DNA of 51,009 nucleotides from an uncultured Christensenella sp. (GCA_949296965.1 CASFQL010000022.1:1-51009); one strand, 5' to 3'. Shown: positions 17,717 through 26,738, numbered from the stretch's first letter. Made by a program: numbers and translations. Notes: generated from the letters alone by a model not told the origin.

Positions 17717-17812
17717 GGGGTTATGTGCAGTAAAAATTTTGTAAAATTTTTACTATGAAATTTTAAATTTTTAAAATTTCATTCAAAAGTGAAACTTTTG
17801 GCACATAACCCC
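17717..17812 (+). repeat. Cloverleaf intergenic element, copy 1
   Basis: Outer arms GGGGTTATGTGC (17717-17728) and GCACATAACCCC (17801-17812) pair perfectly. Inside are hairpin 1, AGTAAAAATTTT (17729-17740) with AAAATTTTTACT (17743-17754), hairpin 2, ATGAAATTTTAA (17755-17766) with TTAAAATTTCAT (17771-17782), and hairpin 3, CAAAAGT/ACTTTTG with loop GAA (17784-17800). TAGTTGAAGTAGA follows at 17828, as after some other copies. The rest of the gap to sepF is AT-rich. Confidence 0.9.
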
Positions 17813-18035
17813 GCAAAATAGTCTTTTAGTTGAAGTAGATAAGATAATTTTTAAATTATTAACATCTTTTTTTATTATTAGTTAAATAATAAATATCGTT
17901 TAATAAAGATAGTAACAATATTTTGAATGTAAAAACCAAAATGCAAATTATAAAAAATGTAAAATTTTAAAAGTTTTTGAAATTTAATGTAAAAGAAGAA
18001 AAAATCTGTAATATTATATAATGAAAAAGATAAGG

Positions 18036-18068
18036 TCGATTTTAAAAAATCGATTTTTATTTTTTATT
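18036..18068 (+). terminator. Terminator-like hairpin upstream of sepF
   Basis: TCGATTTT (18036-18043) pairs with AAAATCGA (18046-18053), followed by a T-rich run to 18068. A TATAAT lies at 18017-18022 only 14 bases before it. It may end read-through from upstream or attenuate a short transcript; no gene is nearby on its 5' side. Confidence 0.5.
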
Positions 18069-18147
18069 AAAATAAAGTTTTTGTTATTTTACTTTACTTT
18101 TTTTATGTAGTATTCTAAACTTATTGTATAAAAGGGGAGTATGTCAA

Positions 18148-18591
18148 ATGGGATTGTTTAATTCAATTATGAAAGGTATGGGTTTTGGCTCAGATAGCCC
18201 AGAAAACAAAGAAAAAGATAAAGAAAATAATCAAAATGATAAATACAGCAATTTTGATAATGGACTTGCTAACTCATTTGTAATAAATGAGTTTAAAAAT
18301 CCTAATGAAGTTACTTCTCAGATACCAAATCTTGCTGGCGGATTAGGTGGAAAGAATTTAATTATTTATTCTCCTAAAAACAACAATGATATTAAATTAT
18401 TAATTGATTGTTTGAGAAGGAAAGAGGCTTGTATAGTTAATCTCTCACAACTTAAAGCATCTGATGCAGATAAGATTTTGCAATTTATTAGTGGGGCAGT
18501 TTATGCATTAAGAGGGAGTATAAAAAGATTGCAGGGAGATTTATTTTTGATGACACCTGAGGGGATAAACATAATGACACAATCAAAATAA
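18148..18591 (+). CDS. sepF: Cell division protein SepF
   Basis: SepF polymerises on the membrane and tethers FtsZ in Gram-positive bacteria. The 147-residue product begins MGLFNSIMKGMGF, an amphipathic membrane-binding helix, then a charged Asn-rich linker (about 18-45), then the conserved core with VNLSQLKASDADKILQFISGAVYALRGSIKRL and the closing DLFLMTPEGINI. ATG 18148 is chosen because AAGGGGAG lies eight bases upstream; an earlier TTG would precede the ribosome site. It is followed 13 bases later by lspA and then rluD, an order common in Firmicutes. Confidence 0.93.
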   Translation: MGLFNSIMKGMGFGSDSPENKEKDKENNQNDKYSNFDNGLANSFVINEFKNPNEVTSQIPNLAGGLGGKNLIIYSPKNNNDIKLLIDCLRRKEACIVNLSQLKASDADKILQFISGAVYALRGSIKRLQGDLFLMTPEGINIMTQSK

Positions 18592-18604
18592 TTAAGGTTA
18601 CAAT

Positions 18605-19108
18605 ATGCTTAATAAAAGGGTAGTTAAAAGTTTAATAATTAAATTAGTCATCGTTTGTTTTATTATAGCACTTGACTTAATCACAAAGCATTTTTTTTAT
18701 TTAAAGGATATACAAATTATTCCTTTTTTTATATCTTTTAGAAATGCTTATGGACTAAATACAGGTGGAGCATGGGGTGTATTTAGTCAAAATGTGATTT
18801 GTTTAGTTATAATATCATTAATATTTTTGGTGGCGGTAATAATATTTGATATATTTTTTAAATGTGAAAATGTTTTGTATCTAATTGCATTCTCTTTTAT
18901 TGTAGGGGGAACCATCGGTAATTTATATGATAGAATTGCGTTAGGTGGAGTTAGAGATTTTATGTTTTTTGAATTTTTACCTGACTTTCCAACATTTAAT
19001 TTTGCGGATACTTTTTTATGTATTGCTATGTTGCTCTTATTTATTTTTGTTATTTTTTTCTACAAACCAAAAGAAAAGGGAAAAACTGATGGAGATTTTA
19101 AAAGTTGA
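18605..19108 (+). CDS. lspA: Lipoprotein signal peptidase (SPase II)
   Basis: This four-helix membrane aspartyl protease cleaves prolipoprotein signal peptides. In 167 residues it shows NTGGAWGVF (52-60), GGTIGNLYDR (101-110), VRDF with catalytic D118 and FNFAD with catalytic D135, and a Lys-rich cytoplasmic end. The length is normal. AAGG precedes the ATG. Its last 20 bases overlap the start of rluD, so the two are translationally linked. Confidence 0.95.
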   Translation: MLNKRVVKSLIIKLVIVCFIIALDLITKHFFYLKDIQIIPFFISFRNAYGLNTGGAWGVFSQNVICLVIISLIFLVAVIIFDIFFKCENVLYLIAFSFIVGGTIGNLYDRIALGGVRDFMFFEFLPDFPTFNFADTFLCIAMLLLFIFVIFFYKPKEKGKTDGDFKS

Positions 19109-20024
19109 TGAACAGTCTAAAAAAGAAAGATTAGATGTCTATTTAACAAATAAAAGACAAGATTTGACTAGAAGTTTTATTAAAACTCTTATTGATAATG
19201 GCTTTATCACCGTTAATGATAAAAAAGTTAAAGCAGGTTATAAATTGTTAAAAGATGATATAATAAAACTTGATATACCAAGACTGCAACCAAGCGAAAT
19301 TTTACCTGAAAATATTGATATTGATATTGTTTATGAAGATGACGATGTTGTTGTAATAAACAAAGCGCAAGGTATGGTAGTTCACCCAGCAGGTAAATTA
19401 AAAAGCGGAACACTTGTTAATGCACTTTTATATCATATAAAAGATTTGAGTGGAATAAATGGTAAAATAAGACCTGGTATAGTCCATAGAATAGATAAGG
19501 ACACTTCAGGGCTTATTGTTGTAGCAAAAAATAATTTCAGTCACATAAATTTACAAAAGCAAATTCAAAATAAGTCTTGTCAAAGAATTTATTTAGCAGT
19601 AACATTTGGAAAATTTAAAAATGAGAGTGGAGAAATAAAAAATTACCTTGCAAGGAGTAAGACAAATTATGAAAAGTTTTGTGTAGTCCCTAATAATTTA
19701 GGTAGGTTTGCTCAAACAAATTATAAGGTTTTGGCATATAATAATGGCTTTTCGCTAGTAAAATTCCAACTTAAAACAGGTAGGACACATCAAATCAGAG
19801 TTCATTCATTGTATTTGGGGCACCCAATAGTTGGCGACAAATTATATGGCAATGTTGAAAAAGTTGTTAATAAAAAATTTGATTATATAAAAGGTCAGTT
19901 GTTACACGCTTATAAAATAACATTTGTCCACCCAAGGACTCAGCAAATTTTAACTTTTACTTGTCCACTACCAGAATATTTTGAGAAATTTCTTAAAGAT
20001 AACGATTTAGAAGTTAGTTTATAA
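19089..20024 (+). CDS. rluD: RluD-type 23S rRNA pseudouridine synthase
   Basis: Start ATG 19089, inside the end of lspA, with AAAAGGG just upstream; the open frame extends further 5' only because it shadows lspA. The 311-residue protein has an N-terminal S4 RNA-binding domain (about 12-60), then the catalytic domain with HRIDKDTSG (133-141, catalytic D136) and LKTGRTHQIRVH. RluD enzymes modify helix 69 of 23S rRNA; the exact target here is inferred from family and from the lspA neighbour, which is its usual partner. Confidence 0.9.
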   Translation: MEILKVDEQSKKERLDVYLTNKRQDLTRSFIKTLIDNGFITVNDKKVKAGYKLLKDDIIKLDIPRLQPSEILPENIDIDIVYEDDDVVVINKAQGMVVHPAGKLKSGTLVNALLYHIKDLSGINGKIRPGIVHRIDKDTSGLIVVAKNNFSHINLQKQIQNKSCQRIYLAVTFGKFKNESGEIKNYLARSKTNYEKFCVVPNNLGRFAQTNYKVLAYNNGFSLVKFQLKTGRTHQIRVHSLYLGHPIVGDKLYGNVEKVVNKKFDYIKGQLLHAYKITFVHPRTQQILTFTCPLPEYFEKFLKDNDLEVSL

Positions 20025-20318
20025 AAAATATTATTTAAAAACTTTAAAAAATTTTTTATTTTATATGAAAGTAAGATATTTTCATTAGGTAATAAATTAA
20101 ACAGACAATAATAATGCTTTTTACTTTACTTATAATAAGTGCTATGTCAGTTAAAATAAGAAAAAAAGTAGTTTTTTAAATAAAAAAAAGGGAATTAAAT
20201 TAGATTAATAGTTTTGGAAGTAGTTTGTTAATTAAAAAAATAATTTTTAGTAATTGATAACAATATAGTAGCAAGTTGTATAAAATCTAATAAAGAATTT
20301 GTTGAATAGGAAGAGGTT

Positions 20319-20585
20319 ATGAGAAATAGAAAATTTTTAGGTTTATTAAGTATTATTGTGTTAGGTTTGTTTGCTCTTTCACTTTTAATTTATTTTATTG
20401 GGGCAAGATTTTTTAATATGCAAATTGAAGTCTATCAAACTATAAAAAATATTGTTTTTTATTCTTTTCTTGTTATAACTGCCTTGTATGGTTTTTCATA
20501 TTCATTTTCAAGAAGAAATATTATTTTTTCAGTTTTACTAATTGTTTTTATTGGAGTAATAGTAATTTTTGAGTTTGTGATTTGA
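20319..20585 (+). CDS. Small three-helix membrane protein
   Basis: The 88-residue product consists of three hydrophobic segments (about 7-29, 43-62 and 68-88) with short basic connections (RNRK, SRRN). AGGAAGAGG lies just before the ATG, a strong site, which argues for a real gene. No family is recognised. A possible promoter TTGATA (20254) and TATAAA (20279) has a long 19-base spacer. Confidence 0.7.
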   Translation: MRNRKFLGLLSIIVLGLFALSLLIYFIGARFFNMQIEVYQTIKNIVFYSFLVITALYGFSYSFSRRNIIFSVLLIVFIGVIVIFEFVI

Positions 20586-20602
20586 TTTATGTTTCATTTA
20601 TG

Positions 20603-20672
20603 TTTTGATTAATAATTTGATTTTTGATTTATTTATATTTTGATTAGTGATTTGATTTATGATTTATTCATA
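20603..20672. repeat. 35-bp tandem duplication
   Basis: Two adjacent 35-base copies, 20603-20637 and 20638-20672, both starting TTTTGATTA and ending ATA, differ at four positions. They lie between two small membrane-protein genes. Confidence 0.85.
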
Positions 20673-20758
20673 ATTTATTTATAATTTCAAAATATTAAGA
20701 AAAAATTCATTAATAAAAGGGTAAATAAGTTTTTAAAGATTAAGGATTGTAGTTAGAT

Positions 20759-21139
20759 ATGAAAGAGTTTTTTAGAAGAAATTTAGATATAATTATAATA
20801 GTTTGCATTGTTGCAGTTTTATTTTTACTATCTTCAACAATTCCATATTGTATTGAAATTTTATATTTTGTAGTCGCAGTATCAATGTTTTATATGGCTT
20901 TTAGAACAAGAAAAAAATATAAAAATTTAGAAAATATTGATGATAGTGATGACTATTTTGATGCAAGAGGATATGATTATGAAGAAGAAATTTACTATAT
21001 CGGTTCAGGTAGTCCTAAAAAACAGAATAACCAAAAATCTATCAGGTTGCAGTCAAAAATTGCTACCATAACTTACATCGTTTTAGGAATTTTATCTTTT
21101 ATTGTTGGAATTGTTACTATTTCAACTTATTTTTTGTAA
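20759..21139 (+). CDS. Small membrane protein with acidic/Tyr linker
   Basis: The 126-residue product has two hydrophobic segments near the N-terminus (about 10-28 and 32-47), a hydrophilic middle rich in Asp, Glu and Tyr (DDSDDYFDARGYDYEEEIYY), and a third hydrophobic segment at the end (about 103-124). AAGGA lies about 12 bases before the ATG. No family is recognised; it precedes tig, which has its own promoter. Confidence 0.65.
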   Translation: MKEFFRRNLDIIIIVCIVAVLFLLSSTIPYCIEILYFVVAVSMFYMAFRTRKKYKNLENIDDSDDYFDARGYDYEEEIYYIGSGSPKKQNNQKSIRLQSKIATITYIVLGILSFIVGIVTISTYFL

Positions 21140-21158
21140 AATATTTTATCATTAATGA

Positions 21159-21187
21159 TTGTTTTTTTTATTACGATTTGATATAAT
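21159..21187 (+). promoter_or_regulatory. Promoter of tig
   Basis: TTGTTT (21159-21164) and TATAAT (21182-21187) are 17 bases apart, giving a leader of about 24 bases with TAGGAG before the ATG. Confidence 0.7.
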
Positions 21188-21217
21188 TGGGTTTAGCATA
21201 AAAAATAGGAGAAATAT

Positions 21218-22504
21218 ATGAAATACGCAAAAAAAGTTTTAGAAGACAAAAGATTAGAAGTTACATTAAATATAAGTAGCGATGAGTGGAAGGAAGCATT
21301 AAATAATGCTTATAATCAAAACAAAGGGAAGTATTCTGTTCAAGGGTTTAGAAAAGGACACGCTCCAAGAAAAGTTATTGAAAAGACATATGGTGATACT
21401 GTTTTCTATGATGATGCAATTGATGCCTCTTTTTACAGATACTATTTAGAATTTTTGTCAAAAGAAAAAGATGTCGAGCCTGTCAGCAACCCAGAAGTTA
21501 ATGTAAGTAAAATTGATGAAAATGGGCTAGAACTTGTTTTAAAAATTACATTAAAGCCTGAGGTTAAGTTAGGCGCTTATAAAGGCTTGACAGTTGAAAA
21601 AGCAAAAGTTGAAGTAAAGGAAGAAGAGATTGACCATAAACTTGAACATTTAAGACAATCAAGGGTTAAATTTGTTGAAGTTGATAGAGAAATAAAAAAT
21701 GGAGATACAGCAACTATTGATTTTGTAGGCAGTGTTGATGGCGTTAAATTTGATGGCGGTTCGGCTACTGATTTTGATTTAGAAATAGGTTCAAAGAGTT
21801 TCATTGACAATTTTGAGGACCAATTAATTGGACTTAAAAAAGGTGACAAAAAAGATGTTCTAGTTACTTTCCCTGAAAATTATCATGTTGAGAATTTAAA
21901 AGGTAAGCCTGCTGTATTTGAAGTAACTATAAAAGGTGTGAAGGAAAAACAATTACCTGAGTTGAATGATACTTTTGCTGATGAGGTTAGCGAGTTTTCA
22001 ACTTTGGCTGAATTGAGGGAAGACACGAAGAAAAAAATAGAAGAAGAAAAAACTCGTGAAGAAAGTTCAAAAGCGGAGTCTAAACTAATTGATATGATTG
22101 TCGATGCTTCTTCTGTTGAAGTCCCACAAGTTATGGTAGATAATCAGGTTGAAGATTTTATAAAAGATTTTGAATATCGTTTGTCTTATCAAGGATTATC
22201 GCTTGATGGCTATTTGAAGTATACAAATTCATCACTTGATGACCTTAAAAAGTCTAGGGTTGAAGATGCTAAAAAGACAGTTAAAACTAGATTAGTTTTA
22301 GAACAAATTATTCTTAAAGAGAATTTAAATGTTACTGACGAAGATATCGAAAATAAATTTAACGAAACAAATTCAGATAATAAAAAGAAAACAATAAAAG
22401 AAATTAAGAGTTCTATGGACGAACATCAATTTAATTATTTTGAAAACAGTATTTTGTTGAATAAACTTATGAAATTCTTAAAAGATAATAATAAAATTGA
22501 TTAA
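21218..22504 (+). CDS. tig: Trigger factor
   Basis: This ribosome-bound chaperone and prolyl isomerase receives nascent chains at the exit tunnel. The 428 residues contain the L23-docking signature GFRKGHAP (43-50), an FKBP-type isomerase domain (about 161-245, beginning NGDTATIDFVGSVDG) and a helical C-terminal cradle ending in a Lys/Asn-rich tail. Length is normal. The order tig, clpP, clpX matches many bacteria, and trigger factor and ClpXP are linked in handling aberrant chains. Confidence 0.96.
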   Translation: MKYAKKVLEDKRLEVTLNISSDEWKEALNNAYNQNKGKYSVQGFRKGHAPRKVIEKTYGDTVFYDDAIDASFYRYYLEFLSKEKDVEPVSNPEVNVSKIDENGLELVLKITLKPEVKLGAYKGLTVEKAKVEVKEEEIDHKLEHLRQSRVKFVEVDREIKNGDTATIDFVGSVDGVKFDGGSATDFDLEIGSKSFIDNFEDQLIGLKKGDKKDVLVTFPENYHVENLKGKPAVFEVTIKGVKEKQLPELNDTFADEVSEFSTLAELREDTKKKIEEEKTREESSKAESKLIDMIVDASSVEVPQVMVDNQVEDFIKDFEYRLSYQGLSLDGYLKYTNSSLDDLKKSRVEDAKKTVKTRLVLEQIILKENLNVTDEDIENKFNETNSDNKKKTIKEIKSSMDEHQFNYFENSILLNKLMKFLKDNNKID

Positions 22505-22921
22505 TTTTTTGATTTTTACTATTTATTAGGTATTTACAAAAAGCAATAAAAAGTAAAGGTTTTAAAGTCTTTTTTTAAAATTTAGTATTTGAGTTGATTT
22601 TCTAAATATTTTTAAATAAGTTAAATTAAGTAAAGATTATTCTAATCTTATGTTAATTATTTAAAATGAGATTAAGTAAAGTTTATTTGATTAATAAGAT
22701 AAGATTAAATAAAAGTTTATTAGATATAAAAAATTTTTTCTAGCCAAATAAAAACAAAATATACTAAAAACCTTTAAATATTTTTTCTTTATTTGTTTAT
22801 AATTCTAAATAAGTTAGAGGTGAATATAGTTTTAGTTTAGATGATAAACTTATATTTTTGTTTTTTTGTTTAGGAATTATTTAGTTTACAATAATTAAAA
22901 TAATGTAGTAGAGGTGAAATT
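22505..22921. other. AT-rich gap between tig and clpP
   Basis: In these 417 bases I see loose repeats of ATTAAGTAAAG(A/T)TTA (around 22625 and 22672) and a possible -10 TATAAT at 22798-22803 without a good -35. No CtsR heptads and no gene were found. Confidence 0.4.
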
Positions 22922-23518
22922 ATGAGTGCACTTATTCCAATGGTCGTTGATCAAACAAGTACAGGTGAAAGAAGTTATGATATTTATTCAAGGCTTTTAG
23001 AAGATAGAATTATCTTTTTAACAGGGGAAATAAACGATGCAACTGCAAATATTGTCGTTGCACAACTTATTTACCTTGAAGGCAAAAACCCAGAAAAAGA
23101 TATACATTTGTATATAAATAGCCCGGGGGGAAGTGTTAGCGCTGGGCTTGCTATTTTTGACACAATAAAATATATTAAGTGTGATGTTGTTACAATTTGT
23201 GTTGGACTTGCCGCATCAATGGGAGCATTTTTACTTGCAAGCGGAACAAAAGGGAAAAGATATGCTTTACCTAATAGCGAAATTATGATACATCAACCAC
23301 TTGGCGGAGCACAGGGGCAAGCAAGTGATATTGAAATTCAAGCAAGGCATATTCAAAACATAAAGGAAAAAATTAATAAAATTTTAAGTGAAGAAACAGG
23401 GCAAGATTTAAGTAAAATCTCAAAGGATACTGATAGAGATTACTATATGTCAGCAGAGCAAGCCAAAGAATATGGTTTAATTGATGACATCTTTTATACA
23501 AGAAAAAGCAGTAAATAA
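22922..23518 (+). CDS. clpP: ATP-dependent Clp protease proteolytic subunit
   Basis: ClpP is a serine protease that forms the barrel used by ClpX and ClpC, both encoded in this window. The 198 residues contain the oxyanion segment SPGGSVSAG (67-75) and the triad S99 (GLAASMGAF), H124 (MIHQP) and D173 (DTDRD), in the usual spacing. AGAGGTG precedes the ATG. Length is typical. A CtsR box, common in front of clpP in Bacillus, is not present here. Confidence 0.97.
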   Translation: MSALIPMVVDQTSTGERSYDIYSRLLEDRIIFLTGEINDATANIVVAQLIYLEGKNPEKDIHLYINSPGGSVSAGLAIFDTIKYIKCDVVTICVGLAASMGAFLLASGTKGKRYALPNSEIMIHQPLGGAQGQASDIEIQARHIQNIKEKINKILSEETGQDLSKISKDTDRDYYMSAEQAKEYGLIDDIFYTRKSSK

Positions 23519-23588
23519 TTTTTTGCTTGAAAAAACAAAAGAACGGTCAATCTTTGACCTTACAAAATAAAAGGAGTTGTTAAATTAT

Positions 23589-24860
23589 ATGAAAAAAGAT
23601 TTATTTTGTTCATTTTGTGGAAAATCTCAGGCAGAAACAAAAAGAATTATTGCTAGCCCAGATGGTGAAAGTTATATTTGTGATGAGTGTGTTGATGTTT
23701 GTAAGGAAATTATAAAGGCAGAAAAAATCGAAGATGAACAACCTAAAATTGATTTGCCATTACCACATGAAATAAAGGAAAGACTTGATGATTTCATTAT
23801 CGGTCAAGATGAAGCAAAAATGGTCCTATCGGTTGCCGTTTATAATCATTATAAAAGGATAAACTACAATAGCCAAATTAAAGCAAGTAAAACAGGCGAA
23901 CAGCCTATTGAACTTGAAAAAAGTAATGTTTTGCTTATAGGCCCAACAGGGTGTGGAAAAACACTCCTTGCTAAAACTCTTGCCAAAATATTAAAAGTCC
24001 CTTTTGCTAGTTGTGATGCAACTACATTGACTGAGGCAGGTTATGTGGGTGATGATGTCGAAAATATTTTGTTGAAACTTATTCAAAATGCTGATTATAA
24101 TATTGCAAAGGCCCAGAGGGGTATTGTCTATATTGATGAAATTGATAAAATTGCTAGAAAAGGAGAGAATAGGTCAATAACTCGAGATGTATCAGGAGAA
24201 GGAGTTCAACAGGCTCTTTTAAAAATTTTAGAAAGCACTATTGCTAGTGTTCCGCCTCAGGGAGGAAGAAAACACCCACAACAAGAAACAATTTCTATTG
24301 ATACCACAAACATCTTATTCATTTGTGGTGGGGCTTTTGTCGGACTTGAAAAAATTATCGAAAAAAGGCTCTCAACTGTTTCTTTAGGCTTTGGTGCAAA
24401 AGTTCAAAATATGTCTAAGGAAGAAGAAGTTTATAATCTTATTAAAGAAGTCCAGCCACAAGATTTAAATAAATTTGGACTTATACCTGAATTTGTTGGT
24501 AGATTACCTATTACTGTTGCCTTACACGACTTATCAGAAGAAGCACTCGTTAAAATTATGGTAGAACCTAAGAATTCTTTGACAAAACAGTATAAAAAAA
24601 TGTTTGATATGGACGGAATTAATTTAGTTTTTGATGATGAGGCTATAAAGGCAGTCGCTAAAAAGGCTATGAAACTAAAAACAGGGGCAAGGGGGCTTAG
24701 AACTATTTTAGAAGATAGTATGCTTAAACTTATGTATTCAGCACCGGGGGATAAAACAATAGATAGTATTGTTATTAATGAAAATTTTATAAAAAATAAG
24801 GATACTCAACCTGAGTTTATTAGAAAAGAGCACTTAGAAACAAAAGAAGAAAGTGCTTAA
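23589..24860 (+). CDS. clpX: ATP-dependent Clp protease ATP-binding subunit ClpX
   Basis: ClpX unfolds substrates and feeds ClpP. The 423 residues have a zinc-binding domain (C7, C10, C31, C34), Walker A GPTGCGKT (118-125), pore loop GYVG (151-154), Walker B DEIDK (183-187), a GGRKHPQQ pore loop and the sensor ARGLR. The ClpP-contact loop reads LGF instead of the usual IGF. ATG 23589 is chosen since AAGGAG (23571-23576) is 12 bases upstream; a TTG at 23577 directly abuts that site. A small GGTCAA/TTGACC hairpin precedes the site. A cloverleaf element begins five bases after the stop. Confidence 0.96.
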   Translation: MKKDLFCSFCGKSQAETKRIIASPDGESYICDECVDVCKEIIKAEKIEDEQPKIDLPLPHEIKERLDDFIIGQDEAKMVLSVAVYNHYKRINYNSQIKASKTGEQPIELEKSNVLLIGPTGCGKTLLAKTLAKILKVPFASCDATTLTEAGYVGDDVENILLKLIQNADYNIAKAQRGIVYIDEIDKIARKGENRSITRDVSGEGVQQALLKILESTIASVPPQGGRKHPQQETISIDTTNILFICGGAFVGLEKIIEKRLSTVSLGFGAKVQNMSKEEEVYNLIKEVQPQDLNKFGLIPEFVGRLPITVALHDLSEEALVKIMVEPKNSLTKQYKKMFDMDGINLVFDDEAIKAVAKKAMKLKTGARGLRTILEDSMLKLMYSAPGDKTIDSIVINENFIKNKDTQPEFIRKEHLETKEESA

Positions 24861-24865
24861 TTGCC

Positions 24866-24955
24866 GGACTATGTGCGGTGAAAATTTTACAAAATTTTCA
24901 CAGTGAAATTTTTTTAAAAATTTCACACAAAAGTGAAACTTTTGGCACATAGTCC
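24866..24955 (+). repeat. Cloverleaf intergenic element, copy 2
   Basis: Outer arms GGACTATGTGC (24866-24876) and GCACATAGTCC (24945-24955). Inside: GTGAAAATTTT/AAAATTTTCAC, GTGAAATTTTT/AAAAATTTCAC and CAAAAGTGAAACTTTTG. It starts five bases after the clpX stop and lies between clpX and engB. Confidence 0.92.
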
Positions 24956-25017
24956 ACATAATGTTAGATTAAAGATATCGTTTTAATTTAACCTGTTTAT
25001 ACAAAAAGGAGAAAAAG

Positions 25018-25599
25018 ATGCTAGTAAAACAAGCAGAGTTTGTTACAAGTGTTGCAGATAAAAATTATTATAATAGCCAATTTAATGAAGTTGCCTTTGT
25101 TGGTAGAAGTAATGTAGGGAAAAGTTCCTTGATTAATTTTATTGCAAACAGAAAAAAACTTGCTAAAACATCTTCAACTCCGGGTAAAACAAAGTTGATT
25201 AATTATTATTTAATTAACAAGTCTTTTCTACTAGTTGACTTACCAGGTTATGGATATGCCGAGGTTAGTAAACAAGAAAAAACGAATTGGGGAGATTTCT
25301 TAGAAGAATATTTAAAAACTTCTAAAAAACTAAAATGCGTTTATCTTCTTTTAGATATTAGAAGAACTCCAACAAACCAAGATGAACAAATGTTAAAATT
25401 TCTTTATTTTAATAGAATTTCTACGAAAGTTGTTGTTACTAAGATTGATACTTTATCTAAGTCACAGGTAAATAATAATTTAATGATTATCTGTTCTAAA
25501 TTGGCACTAAATAAAAAAGATATTATTTTAACATCTTCACAAGATAGAAAAGGTTTGGAAGATTTATTAAATAGTATTGAAAGTTATGTTTTAGAATAA
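25018..25599 (+). CDS. engB: Ribosome biogenesis GTPase EngB/YsxC
   Basis: This small GTPase is needed for late assembly of the large ribosomal subunit. The 193 residues show G1 GRSNVGKSS (29-37), a G2 threonine in SSTPGKT, G3 DLPGYGYA (74-81), G4 TKID and a late TSS. AAGGAG lies eight bases before the ATG. Placement after clpX is conserved in Gram-positive bacteria (often with lon between, absent here). Cloverleaf elements lie on both sides of it. Confidence 0.95.
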   Translation: MLVKQAEFVTSVADKNYYNSQFNEVAFVGRSNVGKSSLINFIANRKKLAKTSSTPGKTKLINYYLINKSFLLVDLPGYGYAEVSKQEKTNWGDFLEEYLKTSKKLKCVYLLLDIRRTPTNQDEQMLKFLYFNRISTKVVVTKIDTLSKSQVNNNLMIICSKLALNKKDIILTSSQDRKGLEDLLNSIESYVLE

Positions 25600-25670
25600 A
25601 TATAGATAATAGGTTTGACATTTTAATTTAAAGACTGTAACTTTACAGAAATTTTATGTTAATTTTATAC

Positions 25671-25758
25671 GGACTATGTGCGGTGAAAATTTACAAAATT
25701 TTCACAGTGAAATTTTAAAAAAATTTCACACAAAAGTGAAACTTTTGGCACATAGTCC
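25671..25758 (+). repeat. Cloverleaf intergenic element, copy 3
   Basis: Outer arms GGACTATGTGC (25671-25681) and GCACATAGTCC (25748-25758) enclose GTGAAAATTT/AAATTTTCAC, GTGAAATTTT/AAATTTCAC and CAAAAGTGAAACTTTTG. TTTTTATTG follows, then TAGTTGAAGTAGA (25771-25783). The remaining 220 bases to the next gene are AT-rich with nothing clear. Confidence 0.92.
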
Positions 25759-26007
25759 TTTTTATTGTTTAGTTGAAGTAGAAATTATTGATTTTCTTTA
25801 ATTTAATATTTTTTCTTCTATTATAAATACCTTAAATCTTAAATTTTATTTTTTTGAAAATAAATTAACATATTTTATATATAAAAACATATTATTTTTT
25901 AGTTAAAGATTTACTAAGACTTTAAGTGTAAAGAATTAATAAGTCCTTTAACTAATATGACTATAAAAATAGTTCTAAAAGAAGAAAGAAGGAGGAGATT
26001 ATTTTAA

Positions 26008-26658
26008 ATGTCATTTTATACTTGTAATCGTTCAGGTTCTTGTCCAGGCGTAATATCTGGCAATCCTATAAACGGTATTTGCGAAAAGGCTTGTATTCAA
26101 GTAGATAAAGTCCTTGATGCTGGAATGAGACAAATTCAAGAAACAAATGTTCAAGTAACGGTAACAAATCAAAATCCAGCAAGTCCAACAACACCACTAA
26201 CTTTCGTAAGTGCTGTAACTGATGGGGATACTGTAATTTCTAATTTAAATATTGAGAGATTAACAGACAAACCAAATTTTGCAAGAGTATCTTTTGATGC
26301 AATCGTTCCAATTTTAGTTACATACACTGACGCAAATGGGGTTATGGGAACAGGAACATCTTCAATAACAATTCCAAATGATGTAATTATGTTTATTCCA
26401 CAACCATCAATTGTTCCATACAGAATTGAAGTTTTTGGTGCAATGTCAAGTCCAATGGGAACATATGTTTCAGGTAGCACATTCTCAATTAGTGCATGTG
26501 TAACTTTAATAACAAGAGTTCTTGTAAAATCAGAAATATTAGTTCCAAGTTATGGATATTGCTCACCACCACCAGCACAAGAATATACACAAGAGATTTG
26601 CAGTGGTGTGTTTGAATTGCCAATATTCCCAACAGCAATACAAAATCAAAGACTTTAA
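26008..26658 (+). CDS. Unrecognised Cys/Thr-containing, probably beta-rich protein
   Basis: A near-perfect ribosome site, AAGAAGGAGGAG, precedes the ATG, suggesting high output. The 216 residues start with a Cys cluster (C6, C12, C25, C29 in FYTCNRSGSC ... GICEKACIQVDKVLD), continue as Thr/Val/Ile/Ser-rich strands with few charges, and end with C-x-PPPAQEYTQEIC and FPTAIQNQ. There is no signal peptide or membrane segment. Codon use favours A-ending codons and the region is less AT-rich than its neighbours, consistent with high expression. A spore-coat or other self-assembling structural role is a guess from composition and from the ICEKACIQVDKV pattern. Confidence 0.7.
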   Translation: MSFYTCNRSGSCPGVISGNPINGICEKACIQVDKVLDAGMRQIQETNVQVTVTNQNPASPTTPLTFVSAVTDGDTVISNLNIERLTDKPNFARVSFDAIVPILVTYTDANGVMGTGTSSITIPNDVIMFIPQPSIVPYRIEVFGAMSSPMGTYVSGSTFSISACVTLITRVLVKSEILVPSYGYCSPPPAQEYTQEICSGVFELPIFPTAIQNQRL

Positions 26659-26686
26659 AGCACTTAAAGAAAAATAGAAAAAGAAT

Positions 26687-26714
26687 TTGCAAAACCTTTC
26701 ATTTTTGATATACT
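26687..26714 (+). promoter_or_regulatory. Promoter of the metallophosphoesterase gene
   Basis: TTGCAA (26687-26692) and TATACT (26709-26714) with a 16-base spacer; the start codon at 26739 follows an AAAAGGAA site. Confidence 0.65.
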
Positions 26715-26738
26715 TTTAAAGTAAAAGGAATATTTAAA

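Noticed and set aside
17717..17812. Cloverleaf elements as tRNAs or tRNA-like genes
   Set aside because: Arms are too long, there is no T-loop, anticodon loop or CCA, and the hairpins are AT-only with short loops.
23545..23559. GGTCAA-TCT-TTGACC as a CtsR box in front of clpX
   Set aside because: The half-sites are inverted; CtsR needs direct heptads with a three-base spacer, as found at 44154.
24866..24955. Cloverleaf elements as plain rho-independent terminators
   Set aside because: Several copies (for example 24866 and 31712) are not followed by a T-run, and the multi-hairpin design exceeds a terminator; termination could still be a side effect at copies 3, 5 and 8.
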